DNA from: Cumulibacter soli
GTDB taxonomy: Bacteria > Actinomycetota > Actinomycetes > Mycobacteriales > Antricoccaceae
Reading direction: 5' to 3'
Assembly (NCBI RefSeq): GCF_004382795.1
Contig: NZ_SMSG01000005.1
Span: 124,001 to 188,000 of the forward strand
DNA length: 64,000 bases
The translations under genes were made by a program, and so were the position numbers. Below the pieces are notes generated by a model. That model worked only from the letters and a program-made list of their open reading frames with translations. It was not told the origin of the DNA and did not search any database. Shown here in pieces: positions 8,808 to 16,694 of the stretch; within the stretch, counting starts at the first letter, position 1, and each line of letters begins with the position of its first letter.

Positions 8808-9392
8808 TTGAGCATCAACACGCGGCGTCTGGTGTCGTTGCTGCTACCGGTCGCCGTTTTGCTCGGTGCCTGTAGCAATGCCGACGATGCCACCGAGCCG
8901 TCCGATTCACCCGCGTCCGATTCACCCGCGTCCGCGTCATCCGGCGCCGCCTCGTCCGACGAGCAGTCGACCGAGCAGGCGTCGCCGACCGAGGTGCAGA
9001 CCTCGACCGCGGCCGGTGAATGTCCGTATCTGTCGACTGAGGATGTCGCGGGCATCGTCGGTCAAATGATCCTCGAAACACTCGTCACCACGACAACCCC
9101 ACCGACCGGACCGCTGCCCGGATGCACGTTCCGGACGTACGACGACGAAGCGGCGGCAAGCATCGAAACGCTCACTATTGAGGCCGGGACCGGACTTGAG
9201 CGCGCCCTCGAACTCGTGCCCGGCGGCAATCCGGTGGACGTCGGAGAAGGCGGGTCGGTACTGGTGCACCAGGGCCAGGCACAGACTCAACTCGCGGCGT
9301 TCGCCGGTACGACGATGGTCACGGTGACGATCAATCAAGAGAGTTCGCTCGAGGCCGAGGAACTGGCCAAACTCGTGCTCGCCGCCGGGTAA
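8808..9392 (+). CDS. Lipoprotein, DUF2020-like
   Basis: 194 residues from a TTG start at 8808. The signal SLLLPVAVLLGAC has a good lipobox. A Ser/Ala/Pro linker contains a duplicated 15-bp unit (TCCGATTCACCCGCG twice). The globular part opens with GECPYLSTEDVAGIVGQ and contains a second cysteine in PGCTFR. This CPYL...GC pattern is the one I associate with DUF2020 lipoproteins of actinobacteria. Function is unknown; location is the outer face of the cytoplasmic membrane. It follows the L,D-transpeptidase on the same strand. Confidence 0.7.
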   Translation: MSINTRRLVSLLLPVAVLLGACSNADDATEPSDSPASDSPASASSGAASSDEQSTEQASPTEVQTSTAAGECPYLSTEDVAGIVGQMILETLVTTTTPPTGPLPGCTFRTYDDEAAASIETLTIEAGTGLERALELVPGGNPVDVGEGGSVLVHQGQAQTQLAAFAGTTMVTVTINQESSLEAEELAKLVLAAG

Positions 9393-9534
9393 GCAACGCC
9401 CGGTCGTACCCCTTGAGCGAACATCTGCGGCGCGCAGTCGGCGCCCGTGCAACGATGGACCCAGACGCCGGTAGCGCTGCCCCCGGCCTGCTACGTGATC
9501 GTGCGTCGAAGAATCCAACACCGAAAGGCGACAT

Positions 9535-10056
9535 ATGTTCGCAACTCTGCACACTTCAGCTGGCGATGTCCGCATCGAGTTGTTCCCGAACCACGCTCCG
9601 AAGACCGTCAAGAACTTCGTCGAGCTCGCTGAGGGCGCCCGTGAATGGACCCATCCCGAGACGAACCAGAAGACCAGCGACCCGCTGTACAACGGCGTCA
9701 TCTTCCACCGCATCATCAAGGGCTTCATGATCCAGGGTGGTGACCCGCTCGGTCAGGGCTTCGGCGGACCCGGGTACACCTTCGATGATGAGATCCACCC
9801 GGAGTTGCAGTTCAACAAGAAGTACCAGCTCGCGATGGCGAACGCCGGCAAGCAGGGTGGCCGCGGCACGAACGGCTCGCAGTTCTTCATCACCACCACG
9901 GCCCCAGACTGGCTCAACGGCAAGCACACCATCTTCGGTGAGGTTGCCGATGACGAGTCGAAGGCCGTCGTCGATGCCATCGAGGCAGTGCCGACCGGTG
10001 CTAACGATAAGCCGCTCACCGACGTGGTGATCAACTCGGTGACCATCGAGAAGTAG
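9535..10056 (+). CDS. ppiA: Cyclophilin-type peptidyl-prolyl cis-trans isomerase
   Basis: 173 residues, a single cyclophilin domain. Active-site blocks are FHRIIKGFMIQGGD, GTNGSQFFITT and WLNGKHTIFGEV. It catalyses proline isomerisation during folding. No signal peptide, so cytoplasmic. ATG at 9535 follows GAAAGGCG. The stop is directly followed by the GTG start of the rhomboid gene, so the two are probably an operon. In mycobacteria ppiA sits near the chromosome origin just before crgA, which here lies 26 kb further on. Confidence 0.95.
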   Translation: MFATLHTSAGDVRIELFPNHAPKTVKNFVELAEGAREWTHPETNQKTSDPLYNGVIFHRIIKGFMIQGGDPLGQGFGGPGYTFDDEIHPELQFNKKYQLAMANAGKQGGRGTNGSQFFITTTAPDWLNGKHTIFGEVADDESKAVVDAIEAVPTGANDKPLTDVVINSVTIEK

Positions 10057-10848
10057 GTGTCACAACCGCCGTCTGCTCCAGCGCCGGGACCCGCTGAGGT
10101 TCCCGGCGCTGGCACGGTTTGCTACCGGCACCCGGATCGGCACACCGGTCTGGCCTGCACTCGTTGCGGTCGTCCGATCTGCCCCGATTGCCTGACCCCG
10201 GCCCCCGTCGGATTCCACTGCCCAGCGTGTGTGGCCGAAGGTCGTGCCTCGGTACGGCGTCCTTCGGCCATGCAGTTGCTGCGTCCGCGCTCGCGACCGG
10301 TCGTCACGTACGTGCTGATAGCGCTGAACGTGCTGCTCTACGTGATCACGGCCGCGCAGGCGAGCAGTTTGACCAGCAACCAGAACTCCGAGGTGTTCGT
10401 CGACCTGGCGATGCTCGGCATCCTCGTGGAGCACGGGGACTACTGGCGGCTGATCACCGCCACGTTCTTGCACTTCGGCTTAACCCACCTTGCGGTCAAC
10501 ATGCTGTCGTTGTATCTGATGGGCTCCAGCGTTGAGCAGGCGCTGGGCCGATGGCGCTATCTGGCCGTGTACCTCGTGTCGGGATTGGGCGGTTCACTCG
10601 CCGTACTGCTGTTCACCCCGAATGTGTGGTCTGCCGGTGCGTCCGGTGCCGTGTTCGGTCTGTTGGGTGCAGCGGCCGTGCTGATGATCCGTAACAAGCA
10701 GAATCTGAATGCGTTGATCGGAATCTTGGTGCTGAACCTGGCGATTTCGTTCATGCCCGGCATTTCGATGGCGGCGCATCTCGGTGGCTTGGCGGTAGGT
10801 GCCGCGCTTACTTATGGATTGGTCGCAGGTAAGAAGCTCCGCCGTTAG
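10057..10848 (+). CDS. Rhomboid intramembrane serine protease with N-terminal zinc ribbon
   Basis: 263 residues, GTG start immediately after the ppiA stop. The N-terminus has a B-box/zinc-ribbon-like Cys/His set (CYRHPDRHTGLACTRCGRPI, CPDC, CPAC). Six membrane helices follow. Catalytic features are present: HLAVNMLSLYLMG, GASGAVFG (Ser196) and AAHLGG (His241). Rhomboids cut transmembrane segments of client proteins within the membrane. The zinc ribbon is common in actinobacterial rhomboids and may recruit substrates. A homologue lacking the catalytic residues is at 12812-13522. Confidence 0.93.
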   Translation: MSQPPSAPAPGPAEVPGAGTVCYRHPDRHTGLACTRCGRPICPDCLTPAPVGFHCPACVAEGRASVRRPSAMQLLRPRSRPVVTYVLIALNVLLYVITAAQASSLTSNQNSEVFVDLAMLGILVEHGDYWRLITATFLHFGLTHLAVNMLSLYLMGSSVEQALGRWRYLAVYLVSGLGGSLAVLLFTPNVWSAGASGAVFGLLGAAAVLMIRNKQNLNALIGILVLNLAISFMPGISMAAHLGGLAVGAALTYGLVAGKKLRR

Positions 10849-10896
10849 TTTCCGAGCGGGCAGCGATGATCCCGGGTCGTCCTCAGTCGGCGCGTC

Positions 10897-11397
10897 TCAT
10901 GCTGCGCGGTGCCGTTGCCACTGCGCGGTGAGGCGTCGTCGTACCAATGTCAACGCATACGCCGTGACGTGACTTGCGACGTCGGGACCAACGAGGTGAC
11001 GGGACTCGGCGAGCACGCCATCCTTATCCGCGACCGCGAAACACACCCGTCCCGACGGGTGGCCTAACGAGTCCCGCGCGCCGGTGACCGCCACGCAGAG
11101 GTCGCCGGCGAACAACGTGCGGGCGGCGGTGGCCATCTCGCGAGCGGCCTGTTCGCTGACGACAGACGAGGCGCGTACGCCGAGCACCTGCCGCTTGACC
11201 TGCTCGGTATCGGCGACGATCCCGCCGACATACCAATCCTGTGCGTGCCGCGAGTTGCCCATCCGCGACGAGATCCGTCCGTTGGTGAGGCATTCTGCGC
11301 TGGCGACTCGCACGCCGAGTCGCCGCGCGAGATCGCTGACCAGAGCCGCGAGGTTTATCTCCTCGCGCTCGCGTAATTCGTTGTCCACAGTGTTCAT
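10897..11397 (-). CDS. CinA C-terminal domain-like protein
   Basis: 166 residues from the ATG at 11397; a TTG 27 bases further upstream is also open. The core SAECLTNGRISSRMGNSRHAQDWYVGGIVADTEQVKRQVLGV and VAVTGARDSLGHPSGRVCFAV matches the CinA C-terminal (PncC, nicotinamide mononucleotide deamidase) fold. Normal PncC has SxxEScTGG and GxTGxAGP; here the corresponding places read SAECLTNG and TGARDS. It may therefore be catalytically altered. It faces the rhomboid gene tail to tail. Confidence 0.7.
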   Translation of the reverse strand: MNTVDNELREREEINLAALVSDLARRLGVRVASAECLTNGRISSRMGNSRHAQDWYVGGIVADTEQVKRQVLGVRASSVVSEQAAREMATAARTLFAGDLCVAVTGARDSLGHPSGRVCFAVADKDGVLAESRHLVGPDVASHVTAYALTLVRRRLTAQWQRHRAA

Positions 11398-11542
11398 CGC
11401 GAACCGCCTTACCTTGGCGATCAAGGTACCCGCGATCGACGGTAAATGTAACCACCATCACAACCTGGTTCAATTCGAACCCAGCACGACCCCCGGCGTG
11501 CGTCGTCCGGTGACGTCGGTGGTCATCAGGTGGGTGAAGTTC

Positions 11543-12694
11543 TCAGGTGATGGACCCAATGCGGCCCATGGCTTCGCGCAGCACCTGCGGCGAGCACGCG
11601 AAGTTTATGCGCACACAGCCGCGCCCGGTCTGTGGTCCGAATCGCGGCCCGGCGTTCAGGGCTACTCGGGCGTCGGCGAGGATCCGCTGGTTTGGCGAGT
11701 CCCCCCAGCCGTACGCCGACACGTCCAGCCACGCCAAGTACGTCGCCTGCGGGGCGATATACCGCGCAGCCGGCAGGTGTTCGGAAATCAAGGAACCGAG
11801 TAGGTCGCGGTTCGCTGATAGTTCGGCGACAGCCTGATCGAGCCAGGTGCCACCCTCGTTCCACGCTGCGATCGACGCGAGCTGACCAAGGTGACCGGTC
11901 GACTCGAAGGTGTGCACGTGGATCTTGCGCACGGCGGAGTGCATCCGCGAACCCGCGGTGACAATCTGCGCGCACTTCAGCCCAGCGAGGTTCCAACCCT
12001 TGCTAGCGGCCAACACGCTGACGCCGACTTCTCGAGCCGCCTCGCTCACGGTCAGGAACGGCACGAACTGCGCGCCATCGAGCGCCAGCGGTGCGTGAAT
12101 CTCGTCGGCGATCACCAGGACGCCGTACTCGGCGGCGATTTCGGCCACCGCGCGCAATTCGGCGATGTTCCAGGCACGCCCGACCGGATTCGCCGGATTG
12201 CAAAGGAGGAATGCGCGCGCGCCGGCGGCGAAGGCAGAGCGCAACCCGTCGAGATCCAGCCTCCACGACCCTTCCCCGCGCACCAGGGGCACGTCGACCA
12301 GTTCGCTGCCCACCGCGCCGGTCCAGATGTAGAACGGTGGATACACCGGTGAGCAGACGACGACACGGTCGCCGGGTTCGATGTTCTGTCGCAGCACTTC
12401 GGTCATGCCGACGCCGACGTCGGCCGCGGGATGGACTTGGGCGGGGTCGATCTGCCATCCCCATCGCGCGGCGGCGTACGACGCGAGCGCGTCCGGGAGT
12501 TGGCGATCCAGCGTGGGATAGCCTGTGTCGCCGATCCTGATTGCCTCGGCCAATCGCGCCGCGATCGGGGGCGCGAGGGCGCAATCCATCTCCGCAACCC
12601 ACAGCGGCAGCACATCCGCGTCGTACTGCTGGTATTTCACACTTGAGCGGGAACGTAATTGCGGTGAATCGAGGTCGAAAATCGCGCTACTCAT
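11543..12694 (-). CDS. PLP-dependent aminotransferase / cystathionine beta-lyase, PatB/MalY type
   Basis: 383 residues from the ATG at 12694. The much longer open frame upstream (to 13564) is antisense to the next gene and is rejected. Family features are YDADVLPLWVAEMD at the N-terminus, NPANPVGR, IADEIHAPL, and the cofactor lysine in SKGWNLAGLKC. PatB/MalY enzymes cleave cystathionine or other C-S bonds, releasing homocysteine, ammonia and pyruvate. Cytoplasmic. It is divergent from the rhomboid-like gene; 117 bases separate the starts. Confidence 0.88.
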   Translation of the reverse strand: MSSAIFDLDSPQLRSRSSVKYQQYDADVLPLWVAEMDCALAPPIAARLAEAIRIGDTGYPTLDRQLPDALASYAAARWGWQIDPAQVHPAADVGVGMTEVLRQNIEPGDRVVVCSPVYPPFYIWTGAVGSELVDVPLVRGEGSWRLDLDGLRSAFAAGARAFLLCNPANPVGRAWNIAELRAVAEIAAEYGVLVIADEIHAPLALDGAQFVPFLTVSEAAREVGVSVLAASKGWNLAGLKCAQIVTAGSRMHSAVRKIHVHTFESTGHLGQLASIAAWNEGGTWLDQAVAELSANRDLLGSLISEHLPAARYIAPQATYLAWLDVSAYGWGDSPNQRILADARVALNAGPRFGPQTGRGCVRINFACSPQVLREAMGRIGSIT

Positions 12695-12811
12695 AACCCC
12701 ATCATCGCGCGAGTGTTCGCCCGACGACGCACCCGGCGGGTGTCGTGCGCCCCTCGGCGGTGTGGGCCGATAGAGTGAACCGAGCACATTTACCGTGAGC
12801 AGGACGCCTGA

Positions 12812-13522
12812 ATGACCTCCGCCGAACATCGCGTGGTCCGTAATGAGACCCGAAACTGGCTGCATCGGCCATGGATTCTTTCCGTTTCCACCGCCGTTGT
12901 GCTCACCATCATTTATGTATGGAACGCGATCTCGGGGCACTCGACGGTTAATGATCTGACCCCCGCGCCTGCCCTGTCGCGCTTTGCGTTGGTGCCCGAA
13001 CGGGTGATCAACGGCGAGGTGTACCGGATGTTCACCGCGAACTTCCTGTACTCGAGTGTGTGGTCGTTGCTGGCCTCGGTGCTCACCCTGCTGGTGGTCG
13101 GCACTGCGGTCGAAGCCCGGTGGGGCGTACGCCGGTTCATCGGATCGGCATTCATCGCCTGCCTGGGCGCGACGATCCCCGTGCTCATCTTCGAGCCGAC
13201 CGTCTCGCGGTGGGCGACCGGCAACGGCGCGGTGATGGCGCTGATCGGTGCGGCACTCATGGTGGCCTCGCGGGCCGGATACAACCGGTGGGCGATCATC
13301 ATCGTCGCGCTGGTCGACGCCGTGGTCTACGTCTGGTTCACCCCGGAGTCGAGCGTGTTCGCGCCGCTCGGCGGCGTGTTGACCGGCGCGATCATTGCCG
13401 GCCTGCTGATGGCTGCCCCCGACGATCGGCGGCGCAACAAGATCCAGGCGATATCTATGGTGTCGTTCGGGCTCCTGCTGTGCATCATCACCTTGGTGTT
13501 CATCCTGACCGTCGACGCGTGA
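12812..13522 (+). CDS. Rhomboid-family protein lacking catalytic residues
   Basis: 236 residues, ATG at 12812 after AGGACG. Five to six hydrophobic helices follow the rhomboid pattern, including YRMFTANFLYSSVWSLLASVLTLL and VEARWG. At the catalytic serine block (GASGAVFGLLG in the neighbour) it reads TGNGAVMALIG. At the histidine block (AAHLGG) it reads FAPLGG. Both Ser and His are replaced, so proteolysis is not expected. Inactive rhomboids (iRhom/derlin-like) can bind or traffic membrane clients; the role here is unknown. It may be a diverged copy of the rhomboid at 10057-10848. Confidence 0.8.
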   Translation: MTSAEHRVVRNETRNWLHRPWILSVSTAVVLTIIYVWNAISGHSTVNDLTPAPALSRFALVPERVINGEVYRMFTANFLYSSVWSLLASVLTLLVVGTAVEARWGVRRFIGSAFIACLGATIPVLIFEPTVSRWATGNGAVMALIGAALMVASRAGYNRWAIIIVALVDAVVYVWFTPESSVFAPLGGVLTGAIIAGLLMAAPDDRRRNKIQAISMVSFGLLLCIITLVFILTVDA

Positions 13523-13594
13523 GCTGCCCCCGCGCGCAGTGACGTCGGTAGTGTCCCGCGTCACGTTGCCACGATATAGGGCCTATTGGTGAAC

Positions 13595-13610
13595 ATGACA
13601 CACGTGTCAT
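13595..13610. promoter_or_regulatory. Operator palindrome upstream of the beta-oxidation operon
   Basis: ATGACAC, two bases, GTGTCAT: a perfect 7-bp inverted repeat about 45 bases before the thiolase start. A TATAGT hexamer that could be a -10 box lies immediately downstream. Fatty-acid catabolism operons in actinobacteria are often held by TetR-type repressors; no such gene is adjacent. Confidence 0.6.
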
Positions 13611-13654
13611 ATAGTCGCGAGTGGATCTCTATTTCCAATCTGGAGGCACCTGTC

Positions 13655-14806
13655 ATGCGTGACGCCGTCATTGTTGAATCTGTCCGTACTCCGGTCGGGA
13701 AGCGCGGCGGGGGTCTCTCCGGCGTCCACGCCGCCGACCTGTCCGCCGTCGTCCTCAAGGCCGTTGCTGAGCGCAGCGGCGTGAGCCCCGAGCTCATCGA
13801 CGACGTCATCTGGGGTTGTGTTTCGCAGGTAGGCGAGCAGACCGCTGACATCGGCCGCAACTCGGTGCTGACCGCCGGCTGGCCCGAGTCGATCCCCGGC
13901 GTGACCGTGGACCGTCAGTGTGGTTCCTCGCAGCAGGCGCTCGCGTTCGCTGCGGCCGGTGTCATCGCCGGCCACTACGACATCGCCGTCGCCGGTGGCG
14001 TCGAGATGATGTCGCGTGTGCCGATGGGTTCGACCGCCGTGAAGGAGTTCGGCCAGCCCTACTCCCCGGCCTACCTGGACCGCTACGACCAGACCCGCCC
14101 GAACCAGGGCATCGGCGCTGAGATGATCGCCGAGAAGTGGAACCTGAGCCGCACCGAACTCGACGAGTTCTCGATCCGCTCGCACGAGAAGGCCGCCGCC
14201 GCGCAGGACTCCGGCGCCTTCGAGTCGCAGATCATCCCGGTGGAGACTGCCGATGGCATCGTCAAGGCTGACGAGGGCGTACGCCGTGGGTCGACCGTCG
14301 AGAAGCTCGGTCAGCTGCCTGCAGTATTCAAGGAGGACGGCGTGATCCACGCCGGTAACTCCTCGCAGATCTCCGATGGCGCATCGGCCATGCTCGTGAT
14401 GACCAGCGAGAAGGCCAAGGAGCTGGGCCTGAAGCCGCTCGTTCGCGTGCACACCACCGTGCTCGCCGGCGGCGATCCGATCATGATGCTGCACGTGCCG
14501 ATCGCCGCGACCCACAAGGCGATCGAGCGCTCCGGCCTGTCGGTCGACCAGATCGGCGCCTTCGAGGTCAACGAGGCGTTCGCTCCGGTTCCGATGGCGT
14601 GGCTGAAGGAAACGGGCGCCGCTGAGGAACGCCTGAACCCCAACGGTGGCGCGATCGCTCTGGGTCACCCGCTGGGTGGCTCGGGTGGCCGCCTGATGGC
14701 GACCCTGGTGCACCACATGGTGAACAACGACATCCAGTACGGCTTGCAGACCATGTGCGAAGGTGGCGGCCAGGCTAACGCCACCATCCTCGAGCTCATC
14801 AAGTAA
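13655..14806 (+). CDS. Acetyl-CoA C-acyltransferase (thiolase)
   Basis: 383 residues from the ATG at 13655, which follows TGGAGG. An in-frame GTG-type start at 13586 would lie upstream of the operator and is less likely. The nucleophile is Cys89 in VDRQCGSSQQA; the histidine is in ALGHPLGGSGGR and the second cysteine in TMCEGGGQAN. It cleaves 3-ketoacyl-CoA to acetyl-CoA and a shorter acyl-CoA. First gene of a three-gene run with an SDR dehydrogenase and an enoyl-CoA hydratase, giving hydration, oxidation and thiolysis for beta-oxidation of a fatty, branched or sterol-side-chain acyl-CoA. Exact substrate unknown. Confidence 0.92.
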   Translation: MRDAVIVESVRTPVGKRGGGLSGVHAADLSAVVLKAVAERSGVSPELIDDVIWGCVSQVGEQTADIGRNSVLTAGWPESIPGVTVDRQCGSSQQALAFAAAGVIAGHYDIAVAGGVEMMSRVPMGSTAVKEFGQPYSPAYLDRYDQTRPNQGIGAEMIAEKWNLSRTELDEFSIRSHEKAAAAQDSGAFESQIIPVETADGIVKADEGVRRGSTVEKLGQLPAVFKEDGVIHAGNSSQISDGASAMLVMTSEKAKELGLKPLVRVHTTVLAGGDPIMMLHVPIAATHKAIERSGLSVDQIGAFEVNEAFAPVPMAWLKETGAAEERLNPNGGAIALGHPLGGSGGRLMATLVHHMVNNDIQYGLQTMCEGGGQANATILELIK

Positions 14807-14810
14807 CTTT

Positions 14811-14872
14811 CGATCCGCGGCGGGCGCGGGCCGGCTATTCGCGAGATAGCTATCCCGCACCCACCGCAGATC
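14811..14872. terminator. Stem-loop after thiolase
   Basis: GCGGCGGGCGCGGG (14817-14830) pairs with CCCGCACCCACCGC (14854-14867) through mainly GC pairs. The flanks CGATC/GATCG extend it, and the inner part is itself palindromic around TCGCGA. It could attenuate or process the transcript before the next gene. No U-run follows. Confidence 0.5.
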
Positions 14873-14903
14873 GCCAGTAACACTCACTACGCCAAGGAGA
14901 AGT

Positions 14904-15665
14904 ATGGATATCAACGGGAAGGTCGCCGTTGTCACCGGTGGCGCGTCGGGTCTCGGCCTGGCGACCACCAAGAAGTTTGTGTCGCTCGGTGCCAAGGTCG
15001 TCATCATCGACGTCCAGGACGATAAGGGCGCCGAGGCCGTTAAGGAACTGGGCGACGCCGTCCGTTTCGTGAAGACCGACGTCACCAAGGAAGACGACGT
15101 CAAGGCTGCCCTCGACGTTGCTGACGAGCTCGGCGAGCTGCGCGTCGCGATCAACTGCGCCGGCATCGGTGGCTCCAAGCGCACCGTCGGCAAAGAGGGA
15201 CCGTACCCGTTCGACCACTTCAAGCGCGTCGTCGAGGTCAACCTGATCGGCACCTTCAACGTCATCCGTCTGGCTGCTGAGCGCATGCTCAAGCACGATG
15301 CGATCGACGGCGAGCGCGGCGTTATCGTCAACACCGCTTCGGTTGCGGCGTTCGAGGGACAGATCGGCCAGGCGGCGTACTCCGCATCCAAGGGCGGCAT
15401 CGTTGGCATGACGTTGCCGATCGCCCGTGACCTGAGCTCGATGATGATCCGCGTGAACACCATCGCTCCGGGCCTGTTCCTCACCCCGTTGCTGATGGGT
15501 GCTCCGCAGGAGCTGCTCGACTCGCTCGGCAAGCAGGTACCGCACCCGCGTCGCCTCGGTGACCCGAAGGAATACGGCATGCTGGCCTCGCACATCGTTG
15601 AGAACGCGATGCTCAACGGCGAGACGATCCGCCTCGATGGCGCGATCCGGATGGCGCCGAAGTAA
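14904..15665 (+). CDS. SDR 3-hydroxyacyl-CoA dehydrogenase (HSD17B10-like)
   Basis: 253 residues, ATG after AAGGAGAAGT. NAD-binding TGGASGLG at about 12-19, NCAGIGG at about 88, catalytic Ser in [14 protein letters not shown] and YSASKGG with Tyr and Lys. The insert [27 protein letters not shown] is characteristic of type II 3-hydroxyacyl-CoA dehydrogenases, which oxidise 3-hydroxy-(2-methyl)acyl-CoA with NAD. Sits between thiolase and enoyl-CoA hydratase, so the same pathway. It ends at a strong terminator hairpin. Confidence 0.88.
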   Translation: MDINGKVAVVTGGASGLGLATTKKFVSLGAKVVIIDVQDDKGAEAVKELGDAVRFVKTDVTKEDDVKAALDVADELGELRVAINCAGIGGSKRTVGKEGPYPFDHFKRVVEVNLIGTFNVIRLAAERMLKHDAIDGERGVIVNTASVAAFEGQIGQAAYSASKGGIVGMTLPIARDLSSMMIRVNTIAPGLFLTPLLMGAPQELLDSLGKQVPHPRRLGDPKEYGMLASHIVENAMLNGETIRLDGAIRMAPK

Positions 15666-15674
15666 ATAGCACTC

Positions 15675-15709
15675 ACGATGGGCAAGTCCTCCCCGGACTT
15701 GCCCATCGT
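15675..15709 (+). terminator. Strong hairpin after SDR
   Basis: ACGATGGGCAAGTCC and its exact complement form a 15-bp stem with a five-base loop. No clear U-run follows, as is common in actinobacterial terminators. It separates the SDR from the enoyl-CoA hydratase and may allow partial read-through. Confidence 0.75.
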
Positions 15710-15760
15710 CGCTAACTAGCCTTTTCGACCTGCTGTTACTCCCCTGCGGAAGGAACCGAC

Positions 15761-16540
15761 ATGTCCGAGACCGTCCTGACCGGCATCGCCGACGGCATTC
15801 TCACCATCACGATCAACAAGGCGGACCGCCTGAACGCGCTCGACGCGGCGACGGCCCGGACCATCTACGAGGCGCTGCTGGATGCCGACACGAACCCCGA
15901 CGTACGCGTTGTCGTACTGACCGGCGCCGGTCGCGGCTTCTCCGCGGGCGCGGACCTGCAGCGCGACAAGGACGCCGAGGCTGATCCGAGCCTGGGCAAC
16001 CTGCTCGATTACTGCAACCTGACCACCACGCTGATCAGCCGCCTGACCAAGCCGGTCATCTCCGCGGTGAACGGCGTTGCCGCCGGCGTCGGAGTGTCGT
16101 ACGCGCTCGCTGCTGACATCACGATCGCGAAGGAGTCGGCGAGTTTCTTGCTGGCGTTCAGCCGCATCGGTCTGATGCCGGACGGCGGCGCGAACCTGTG
16201 GGTCGCCGCCAACATCGGCCGCGCTCGCGCGATGGATATGGCTCTGCTGGCCGAGCAGATCCCGGCACCGCAGGCGCGGGACTGGGGCATGATCTCCCGT
16301 GTCGTGGCGGACGACGACTTCGAGGCCGAGGTCGCCAAGGTCGCCGCGAAGTTGGCGAGCGGACCGACGCGTTCGTACGCGCAGACCAAGGCCGCGATCA
16401 ACAAGGCGGCGCTGACTCAGCTCGACGTCACGATCGAGCGCGAGGTCGCCGGTCAGACGCAGCTCCTGCAGACCAAGGACAACGCTGAGGGTGTGGCTGC
16501 GTTCCTGGAGAAGCGTCCGGCGAAGTTCACCGGTCAGTAG
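15761..16540 (+). CDS. Enoyl-CoA hydratase/isomerase family protein
   Basis: 259 residues, ATG after GGAAGGAACC. Crotonase-fold marks are GRGFSAGADLQ (oxyanion hole), NGVAAGVGVSYALAADI and FSRIGLMPDGGA. The last motif has Asp rather than Glu at the second acidic position, as in PaaG/isomerase-like and several hydratase-like members, so the precise reaction (hydration or double-bond shift) is uncertain. Third gene of the presumed beta-oxidation set, although a strong hairpin separates it from the SDR. Confidence 0.87.
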   Translation: MSETVLTGIADGILTITINKADRLNALDAATARTIYEALLDADTNPDVRVVVLTGAGRGFSAGADLQRDKDAEADPSLGNLLDYCNLTTTLISRLTKPVISAVNGVAAGVGVSYALAADITIAKESASFLLAFSRIGLMPDGGANLWVAANIGRARAMDMALLAEQIPAPQARDWGMISRVVADDDFEAEVAKVAAKLASGPTRSYAQTKAAINKAALTQLDVTIEREVAGQTQLLQTKDNAEGVAAFLEKRPAKFTGQ

Positions 16541-16606
16541 GTTTTAGTCGTGCGCGCGGCGTACTCGGCGGGCAGGTCCCGTCGGGTGCGCCGCGTTCGT
16601 CTTGCC

Positions 16607-16674
16607 TGTGGATAACGCAGAACTACACGTCTGTAGTTATCCACCGTAGTTATCCACAGTGTGCATAACTACAG
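16607..16674. promoter_or_regulatory. Cluster of DnaA-box-like 9-mers and CTGTAGTTAT repeats
   Basis: TGTGGATAA (16607-16615) and TTATCCACA (16650-16658) are exact DnaA boxes in opposite orientations, and TTATCCACC (16637-16645) differs by one base. Overlapping them, AACTACA-CGTC-TGTAGTT (16621-16638) is a perfect inverted repeat, and CTGTAGTTAT-like units recur at 16631, 16645 and, inverted, at 16665-16674. All lie just upstream of the luciferase-like gene at 16695. A DnaA-responsive promoter, or a regulator site resembling DnaA boxes, is possible. Confidence 0.55.
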
Positions 16675-16694
16675 CAATGTAATTCGGGGGATTC

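Noticed and set aside
11462-11484. GGTTC-AATTC-GAACC palindrome resembling a tRNA T-arm
   Set aside because: No acceptor, D or anticodon arms can be fitted around it; probably a promoter-region palindrome of the CinA-like gene.
11543-13564. A 673-codon open frame on the minus strand extending far upstream of the PatB-like gene
   Set aside because: Only the part from 12694 down has family similarity; the upstream part is antisense to the rhomboid-like gene and is a high-GC shadow frame.
13607-15706. A 699-codon minus-strand frame opposite thiolase and SDR
   Set aside because: Shadow of two well-supported plus-strand genes; no family features.
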